The translations under genes were made by a program, and so were the position numbers. The notes beneath the pieces were generated by a model that worked only from the letters and a program-made list of their open reading frames with translations, was not told the DNA's origin and searched no databases. 64,000 bases of DNA, from NCBI GenBank assembly GCA_029933125.1, contig JAOZOU010000005.1, positions 166,211 to 230,210 on the forward strand, read 5' to 3'. Of the stretch, positions 58,002-64,000 are shown piece after piece; within the stretch, counting starts at the first letter, position 1, and the number at the start of each line of letters is the position of its first letter. Source of the DNA: a bacterium (lineage in GTDB: Bacteria > Arandabacterota > Arandabacteria > Arandabacterales > Arandabacteraceae).

Positions 58002-60362
58002 ATGGATAAACATGCCCTCCAGGTTCTCGAGTACAACAAAGCAATCATCATCCTCAGGCGATATCTTGTGACCGAGATTGGCGAGAGATATCTCGATTCC
58101 CTTTCCCCGAGCAATAACCTGGAATTGATAATGCTTCGGCAACGCATGATTTCAGAAATACGTTCACTTCTGGATTGGGGTCATTCCATTCCACTTTCAC
58201 CGCTTAAGGATCTCACTGAAGCTATCTCTAAGGCGACCGTCTCTGGAGTCATTCTAGATGCATCAACTCTCCTTGGGATATGGCATCTTGCGAGGGTCTC
58301 ACGTCTCCTTAAGGCATTTTTTCACAAGCACAGAGCTGATGCTGCAACAACCTGGAGAAAAGTTTCTGAGATTGGAGATGTTGGCGGACTCGAAGCCCAT
58401 ATCGAAAAGGCAATAGATGAGGATACCAACATAAAGGATTCGGCATCACCGCAACTCAAACGCATCCGAAATGAGAAAAGCAGGCTGAGCTCGAGGATAA
58501 CATCAGTCCTAAATGACATCCTTTCAAGCAGCTCCAGTGCTTCTCATCTTCAGGATAGGGTAATCACCATAAGAAATGGGCGCTATGTGATCCCGGTGCG
58601 TGCTGAAGCTCGATCGAAGATTGAGGGCATAGTTCACGATACTTCTCAGAGTGGAGCCACTGTCTTTGTCGAACCAATGAGAACTGTGGAGCTCAATAAT
58701 GCGCTTCGCACCCTAGAGCTGCAGGAGAAGGATGAAATAGTTCGCATCCTTACCTCGCTCACATCCGAAGTGAGGGAGCACTCGAAGCAGCTCATCTCCA
58801 ACCTAAAGATCATCGGTGAAGTTGACATGCTAACAGCTGCAGCCGTATTTGCTAAGGAATTCGGCTGCAGCCAGGTCACAATCACAAGTGAGCGTCGTCT
58901 TAAGCTTGTTGGAGCCTGCCATCCTATCCTACTCGAGATGAAACGCTCAGGGCAAATCGACTCGGTTGTTCCTCTCGACCTTGAACTCAATCACAAAGGA
59001 ATGCTAATAACAGGACCAAATGCCGGTGGCAAGACGGTTGCCCTCAAGACCATCGGGCTCATCGTTCTCCTTGCTCAGACCGGATTACCAGTGCCCTGTA
59101 AGGACGGAACCGAGATTGGGCTTTTCGAAAATGTCTATGCGGACATCGGCGATGAGCAGTCAATCGAATTGAGCCTGAGCACATTTTCATCCCATATGCA
59201 GAACATAAAGCGAATCCTTCAAAACGCTGATCAAGCCTCACTTGTCCTGCTCGACGAGATTGGGGCAGGTACCGATCCTCGAGAAGGGGCTGCTCTTGCC
59301 AGGACGACTGTCGAGGAGTTACTTGAAAAGGGAGCAACTGTAATTGCGACAACCCATCATGGTGACCTCAAAGTTTTCGCACATGAGGATCCCAATCTTG
59401 AGAATGCTTCAATGGAATTCGATCCTCAAACCCTAAGTCCCACATATCGTCTCATCCAGGGTATCCCTGGAGCAAGCCACGCCTTCGAGATAGCTGAGCA
59501 GCTCGGATTTCCTCAGAACCTTCTTAAGCGGGCAAAGGACTACGTTGGCACAGAGCGCACAAGATTTGAGGAGTTGACTCAAGAGCTGATAGCCAAGATC
59601 CAGACTGTAACTAGAGAAAAAGCAACAATTGAGGCTAAGCAGAGAGAGATTGAGCATCTCATAGGAGAATACGAAAGTCGCCTTGAGGCTTTGAGGGCTG
59701 AACAGAAGCAAATCAGGCACAAAGCTCTAAAGGAAGCCCGGAATGTTGTTGAGGATGCTAGACGCACGGTTTCCAGACTTCTCAAGGAACTAAAGGAGAG
59801 GCAGCCAGCTCCGCATGAGGCAAGGCGTATTGAGAAACGGATTAGGGAGCAATCCTTAGAACTCGCTAAGGAGATTGATGCTATAACTGAATCACCTGCT
59901 CTTAAACGCCTTGAAGAGATAAGGCCAGGAGTGAAGGCATACATCCGCCCGCTTGGTGCAGATGGCACAATTATGGCAGAGCCGGACACTAACGGTAGAG
60001 TTGTGGTGGTTGTGGGCAATCTTCGTGTTGAGGTTGAGGCAAAGGATCTTTTTGAGCCTCAATCGAAGGAGCCTGCGGCGGGTAGAGCCACCTTTGAGTT
60101 TGAGATGAAATCAGTTCCTTCTGAGATAGACGTTCGTGGGATGACGGCTGAGGATGCCTGGGAAAAGGTGGACAGATATCTTGATGATGCAATGCTCTAT
60201 GGTTATGATTGGGTGAGGGTTATTCACGGCAAAGGCAGAGGCATCCTTGCACGGAAGATCCATGAGATGCTCACCACTCATCCAGCAGTCAGAAGCCATC
60301 GATTTGGAGAAATCACCGAGGGTGGCACTGGTGTGACCATCGTTGAACTCAGGAAGGCATAG
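58002..60362 (+). CDS. mutS2: MutS2 with C-terminal Smr nuclease domain
   Basis: 786 residues. The ATPase has TGPNAGGKTVALKTIG near 331-346 (Walker A) and LLDEIGAGTDPREGAALA near 415. A long coiled coil spans about 520-640. The C-terminal Smr domain reads EIDVRGMTAEDAWEKVDRYL near 706, then VIHGKGRGILARKIHEML. MutS2 suppresses homologous recombination and, in some bacteria, rescues collided ribosomes. It begins 72 bases after yqeY and ends two bases before dnaG. Confidence 0.95.
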   Translation: MDKHALQVLEYNKAIIILRRYLVTEIGERYLDSLSPSNNLELIMLRQRMISEIRSLLDWGHSIPLSPLKDLTEAISKATVSGVILDASTLLGIWHLARVSRLLKAFFHKHRADAATTWRKVSEIGDVGGLEAHIEKAIDEDTNIKDSASPQLKRIRNEKSRLSSRITSVLNDILSSSSSASHLQDRVITIRNGRYVIPVRAEARSKIEGIVHDTSQSGATVFVEPMRTVELNNALRTLELQEKDEIVRILTSLTSEVREHSKQLISNLKIIGEVDMLTAAAVFAKEFGCSQVTITSERRLKLVGACHPILLEMKRSGQIDSVVPLDLELNHKGMLITGPNAGGKTVALKTIGLIVLLAQTGLPVPCKDGTEIGLFENVYADIGDEQSIELSLSTFSSHMQNIKRILQNADQASLVLLDEIGAGTDPREGAALARTTVEELLEKGATVIATTHHGDLKVFAHEDPNLENASMEFDPQTLSPTYRLIQGIPGASHAFEIAEQLGFPQNLLKRAKDYVGTERTRFEELTQELIAKIQTVTREKATIEAKQREIEHLIGEYESRLEALRAEQKQIRHKALKEARNVVEDARRTVSRLLKELKERQPAPHEARRIEKRIREQSLELAKEIDAITESPALKRLEEIRPGVKAYIRPLGADGTIMAEPDTNGRVVVVVGNLRVEVEAKDLFEPQSKEPAAGRATFEFEMKSVPSEIDVRGMTAEDAWEKVDRYLDDAMLYGYDWVRVIHGKGRGILARKIHEMLTTHPAVRSHRFGEITEGGTGVTIVELRKA

Positions 60363-60364
60363 CA

Positions 60365-62098
60365 ATGGCCTATGGCATACCAGGTGAGATTGTTGACCAG
60401 GTGAGAGAAAGGGCTGACATTGTTGAGATAGTCTCAGAACATCTTGCGCTCAAGCAATCGGGTCGTAACTACAAAGCTCTTTGCCCGTTCCATCACGAGA
60501 AGACACCCTCTTTCATAGTAAGTCCCGAGAAGCAGATCTATCACTGCTTTGGATGTGGGGCAGGCGGCAATGTTTTCAACTTTCTAATGCAAATCGAGAA
60601 TATTTCCTTTCCTGAAGCTGTTCGTTTGCTAGCCAAACGCTACGGAATAAGGATACCCCAAAGGACCCGATCCACCTCTGAGGCTTCGTTAGGTTATAAG
60701 ATAAATGCAGTGGTAGCCAAGCTCTACAGGCGAATGCTTCTTGGTACAAAGGAGGGCAAGCGTGTCAGAGACTATCTCCGTGGAAGAAAAGTGGACGAGA
60801 CAACTGAGGAGGATTTCCTCTTAGGATATGCCCCGTCTGAAGGGGATGCTCTTGTCCAGGAAGCCAAGCGTCGCAATCTTGATGCCAAGTATCTTTTGGA
60901 GCTTGGACTGGCTATGGAGAAGGAAGGCACTATCAGGGACATCTTCAGAAAGCGTCTTATCTTTCCAATCGCAACTCCTGGAGGGCGAGTTGTCGGCTTC
61001 GGGGGAAGGGTGCTTGATAATACTCAACCGAAGTATCTCAATTCGCCCGAAACAAAGCTCTTCAAGAAATCGGACACACTCTATGGGATACATCGTGCGA
61101 AGGCTGAAATGCGAAAGCTTGGCAGGGCGATGGTGGTTGAAGGTTATATGGATGTGATCCCGCTTCATGCCCACGGCTTTACCAATAGTGTTGCCTCCCT
61201 CGGTACTGCTTTCACATTTGAGCAGGCGAGAAGACTGAGAAACTACTGCGAACAGGTTGTCTTACTCTATGATGGTGACGAGGCTGGGAAGCTGGCCGCC
61301 ATAAGAGCTTGCTCACCAGCCCTTCGAGCCGGGTTAAAGGTTGAGATTGGCTGGCTACCGGCAGGAGATGACCCTGATTCCTTCATACGTTCCCAGGGGG
61401 GTGATGCTCTTTCAGATCTCATCGCTAGTGCCTGCCACTACATAGACTTCATCTTCGATCATCTTGAGGATGAGGATCCCGAAGAGGTTGTGAAGCTTGC
61501 CTTGAGGCTTACTGCGGAGATAGATGACCCTGTAAGAAGATCCCTTGATCTTAAAAGACTTGCTGAAAGAACTGGGATTGCCATAACAAGCCTTGAGCAA
61601 GCGATGACGAGGCTTAGAGCATCTGGCAGATCTGAGAGAACTGCTGGAGATGTTTCTTCCAACATCCCTTGCGATAGGGTTGAGAAGTCGATAATTTCTA
61701 TATTGATCGGATTGCCCGATTATGCTGACAGGGTCTTTGAAGTTGTATCTCCTGATGATTTTGCAGACCAAAGGATGCAAGAGATAGCTCAGCTTATTCT
61801 TGAAAGGAAATCTAAAGGGCTCGATTTTGGTGTTAGTGCTTTACTTTCTGAGATCGAAGATGAACCCGCCAGGAGACTTCTTACCGAAAGCTCCTTAGGT
61901 GAAGATCTTGTTGGGGATATCGACAGGATAGTGGAAGATCATATTTCATGCATGCGTCGCCGAAAAATAGCAAGGGAGATAGAAAAGCTTCGTGCTCGTA
62001 TAAGAATGGCTGAGAAGGAGGGGGATGCCCAGGAGCTCGAAAACTTGTTAGCGAAAAGGCAAAGTCTTGCAGAGGAGCTGAAGCTACTTTCGACCTAG
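60365..62098 (+). CDS. dnaG: DNA primase
   Basis: 577 residues. The CHC2 zinc finger is [12 protein letters not shown] with [10 protein letters not shown] near 40-66. The TOPRIM core has [16 protein letters not shown] near 257-272 and [14 protein letters not shown] near 298-311. The C-terminal DnaB-binding part is present ([20 protein letters not shown]). It makes RNA primers for replication. Adjacent to rpoD as in the macromolecular-synthesis operon. Confidence 0.96.
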   Translation: MAYGIPGEIVDQVRERADIVEIVSEHLALKQSGRNYKALCPFHHEKTPSFIVSPEKQIYHCFGCGAGGNVFNFLMQIENISFPEAVRLLAKRYGIRIPQRTRSTSEASLGYKINAVVAKLYRRMLLGTKEGKRVRDYLRGRKVDETTEEDFLLGYAPSEGDALVQEAKRRNLDAKYLLELGLAMEKEGTIRDIFRKRLIFPIATPGGRVVGFGGRVLDNTQPKYLNSPETKLFKKSDTLYGIHRAKAEMRKLGRAMVVEGYMDVIPLHAHGFTNSVASLGTAFTFEQARRLRNYCEQVVLLYDGDEAGKLAAIRACSPALRAGLKVEIGWLPAGDDPDSFIRSQGGDALSDLIASACHYIDFIFDHLEDEDPEEVVKLALRLTAEIDDPVRRSLDLKRLAERTGIAITSLEQAMTRLRASGRSERTAGDVSSNIPCDRVEKSIISILIGLPDYADRVFEVVSPDDFADQRMQEIAQLILERKSKGLDFGVSALLSEIEDEPARRLLTESSLGEDLVGDIDRIVEDHISCMRRRKIAREIEKLRARIRMAEKEGDAQELENLLAKRQSLAEELKLLST

Positions 62099-62145
62099 CC
62101 TTTTGTTTGAGCAGATGCTCTCAAGGGGAAAGGAGAAAGGAGAGT

Positions 62146-63891
62146 ATGAAATCTGGATTGAAGCCCGAGATTGTCAGGAAACTCAAAGAGATTGCTATCA
62201 AGCAGAATTACATAACCATAGACCAGATCAATGAGTGTCTCGGTGATGATACCACCGTTGACGATATGGAAAAGGTCCACATAATGTTCAACGAGATGAA
62301 AATCGATGTGGTTGACTCACCGGAGGAAGCTCTCGAGAAAAGGGCGAAGCAGGAGCGCGAGAAAGCCAAGCGGCTCGAGGCACAGATGGCATCCCAGAGC
62401 ATTCGTTATGACGATCCCATTCGCATGTATCTGCGTGAAATGGGCAAGGTGCCTTTGCTTGACCGGGAAGGTGAGATTAGACTGGCTAAGCAGATTGAAG
62501 AAGGACAGTCAAGGGTTGAAAGAGCAATCTTTAGCTGTCCAGTCGTTTTTGACCAATTGGAGGAGCTTGCAGCTCGACTTGATGATGGCCAGATCAAGAT
62601 AGAGGATTTTGTTCAAGTAGATATTGGTGCTTGGGGACCGATGTACACGGGTAGGCGTGAGAAGCAACGCGCTTTGAGATGCATAAGGAAGATTCTCAAG
62701 ATCCATAGGGAAATCGAAGCACTGGAACAGAAACTCAAGACGAAGACTGGCAGGAAGAATGAGGACAAGATAAGGGCGAGCATTGCTAAACTCAAAGAGA
62801 AGCGTTTAGCTGAATGCACCAGTCTCAGATTGCACCGTCAGCAGATAGCTTTACTTGCGGAGATTCCCAAGAATCTTGCTGCTCGCATTGCAGAAAGCGA
62901 GAAGGAGATTGCTGACGTTGAGCGTGAGTCAGGTTTTCCTGCTCAGCAGGTTCTCGACATAGCCAAGCTCTGCCTCAAAGGACCACGCTACGTGCGTAAG
63001 GTTGTGAGGCAAACAGGCAAGGGCAAGGAAGCATGGCTTGCTTTTGAGCGGCGTATAAAGAATGCGAGGCGCAAGATGAAGCGCACCGAAGATGAGGCGA
63101 AAATCACGAAGGCGGAGCTCAAGCATATTGTGAAGGAGATCTCAGCTGGCGAGCATCTTGTAAATGATGGAAAAAAGAAGATGGTTGAAGCAAATGTGCG
63201 CCTCGTTATCTCAATTGCCAAACGGTATGTTAATCGAGGCCTCGAATTCCTTGATCTCATCCAGGAAGGCAACAGCGGGCTCATGAGAGCTGTCGAGAAG
63301 TTCGATTACAAGAAGGGCTATAAGTTCTCAACATATGCAACGTGGTGGATTAGACAGGCTATAACGCGTGCAATCGCTGACCAGGCAAGGACAATTCGTG
63401 TCCCGGTACACATGATTGAAGCCATAAATAAGGTGCTACGAGCGTCGAGAAGACTTGTTCAGGAATATGGGCGTGAACCATCTCCTGAGGAGATAGCCAA
63501 AACGCTTGACCTACCTCTTGATAAGGTAAAAAGTGTTCTCAAGGCTGCGCAGGAACCAATCTCGCTGGATCGACCGATAGGTGAGGACGAGGATAGCAAT
63601 CTCGGCGACTTCATAGAGGATACGCGTGTAGTCTCACCTGCTCAGTCAGCTGCCTTTGTCATGTTGCAGGAGCAGATGAGTAATGTGCTTTCAACCTTGA
63701 CGCGCAGGGAAGAAAAGGTAATAAGATTGAGATTTGGACTCGGAGATGGCTGCCCGAGAACACTTGAAGAAGTTGGAAGCATTTTCAATGTTACACGTGA
63801 GCGAGTACGCCAGATAGAGGCTAAAGCCCTGCGCAAACTCAAGCACCCATCAAGAGCGCGCAAGTTGTGGGGTTACATAGAGTTACCATAG
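62146..63891 (+). CDS. rpoD: Primary sigma factor RpoD
   Basis: 581 residues from the ATG at 62146 with GGAGAAAGGAGAG upstream. Region 1.1 is recognisable at the start ([20 protein letters not shown]), region 1.2 reads [16 protein letters not shown], regions 2.1 to 2.4 include [20 protein letters not shown] and [20 protein letters not shown], and region 4 ends with the helix [20 protein letters not shown]. It directs RNA polymerase to the TTGACA/TATAAT promoters seen here. A basic segment of about 200 residues between regions 1.2 and 2 is a normal non-conserved insert. Confidence 0.97.
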   Translation: MKSGLKPEIVRKLKEIAIKQNYITIDQINECLGDDTTVDDMEKVHIMFNEMKIDVVDSPEEALEKRAKQEREKAKRLEAQMASQSIRYDDPIRMYLREMGKVPLLDREGEIRLAKQIEEGQSRVERAIFSCPVVFDQLEELAARLDDGQIKIEDFVQVDIGAWGPMYTGRREKQRALRCIRKILKIHREIEALEQKLKTKTGRKNEDKIRASIAKLKEKRLAECTSLRLHRQQIALLAEIPKNLAARIAESEKEIADVERESGFPAQQVLDIAKLCLKGPRYVRKVVRQTGKGKEAWLAFERRIKNARRKMKRTEDEAKITKAELKHIVKEISAGEHLVNDGKKKMVEANVRLVISIAKRYVNRGLEFLDLIQEGNSGLMRAVEKFDYKKGYKFSTYATWWIRQAITRAIADQARTIRVPVHMIEAINKVLRASRRLVQEYGREPSPEEIAKTLDLPLDKVKSVLKAAQEPISLDRPIGEDEDSNLGDFIEDTRVVSPAQSAAFVMLQEQMSNVLSTLTRREEKVIRLRFGLGDGCPRTLEEVGSIFNVTRERVRQIEAKALRKLKHPSRARKLWGYIELP

Positions 63892-63909
63892 GTCAATTGA
63901 GTTTTTAGC

Positions 63910-63938
63910 TTGACGCTTGCAATTGGGTGTAATAATTA
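63910..63938 (+). promoter_or_regulatory. Promoter of the terminal tRNA
   Basis: TTGACG (63910-63915), 17 bases, TAATTA (63933-63938), ending eight bases before the tRNA. Confidence 0.6.
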
Positions 63939-63945
63939 AATATCA

Positions 63946-64000
63946 GGGCCCATAGCTCAGCTGGTCAGAGCGCCCGGCTCATAACCGGAAGGTCCTAGGT
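63946..64000 (+). tRNA. tRNA with anticodon CAT (elongator Met likely), cut by window edge
   Basis: Acceptor 5' arm GGGCCCA, D arm TAGCTCAGCTGGTCAGAGC, anticodon stem CCGG/CCGG with loop CTCATAA. The T arm and 3' end lie past the window. tRNA-Ile2 (modified CAT) cannot be excluded from this half; the D arm favours elongator Met. Confidence 0.88.

Noticed and set aside
1..64000. CRISPR arrays, insertion sequences, prophage or attachment sites
   Set aside because: I saw no regularly spaced repeats, transposase or integrase, and tRNA genes are not followed by partial repeats.

Overview
The window reads as a chromosome segment of an uncultured Gram-negative bacterium, roughly 45-50% GC by eye, densely coded on both strands. 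Signs of an outer membrane are a porin, beta-barrel remnants, a lipobox protein and a secreted phosphatase with a FlgD-like C-terminal tail. Many membrane proteins carry TPR tails. TTG and GTG starts are common and most promoters read TTGACA/T - 16 to 18 nt - TATAAT-like. I see no transposase, integrase, phage gene or CRISPR array. The FlgD-type tail and TPR-tailed envelope enzymes suggest an FCB-allied or similar candidate phylum; this is inference only.

Region 1-9.0 kb (minus strand) is a propionyl-CoA operon: carboxyltransferase, biotin carboxylase, biotin carrier, split methylmalonyl-CoA mutase and epimerase, followed by a lipoprotein, a HEAT-repeat protein and a partial partner. A divergent operon at 9.1-12.2 kb encodes a branched-chain amino-acid dehydrogenase, butyrate/branched-chain fatty acid kinase and a crotonase. 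Together they point to amino-acid and acyl-CoA catabolism. tRNA-Glu and a secreted phosphatase follow, then an Rrf2 regulator - cysteine desulfurase - quinolinate synthase - E1-like enzyme operon (13.8-17.4 kb).

Region 17.4-39.6 kb is envelope and accessory: a flippase-like membrane protein, a decayed outer-membrane/glycosyltransferase stretch (18.9-19.6 kb), a zinc-ribbon/degenerate GGDEF protein, phosphofructokinase, a porin, a prepilin, a spermidine-synthase-like TPR protein, a radical SAM protein, a CDP-alcohol phosphotransferase with a HAD phosphatase, GalE, a histidine kinase and response regulator, tRNA-Phe and tRNA-Thr, and a striking SPFH - phosphodiesterase - TPR fusion.

Region 39.7-64 kb is mostly housekeeping: glmS, cstA, ridA, a selenocysteine-containing selD with its own UGA codon and hairpin followed directly by tRNA-Sec, lepB-lepA-hemW, a CIRCE-controlled hrcA-grpE-dnaK-dnaJ-rsmE heat-shock operon, and rpsU-yqeY-mutS2-dnaG-rpoD ending in a tRNA-Met cut by the window edge.

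The strongest unusual items are the UGA-decoding SelD/tRNA-Sec cassette (easily misread as a shorter SelD lacking its active-site loop), the SPFH-phosphodiesterase-TPR fusion, the paired proteins with a shared N-terminal module behind the propionate operon, the Rrf2-NifS-NadA-E1 operon, and the zinc-ribbon/DEHTF pseudo-GGDEF protein.
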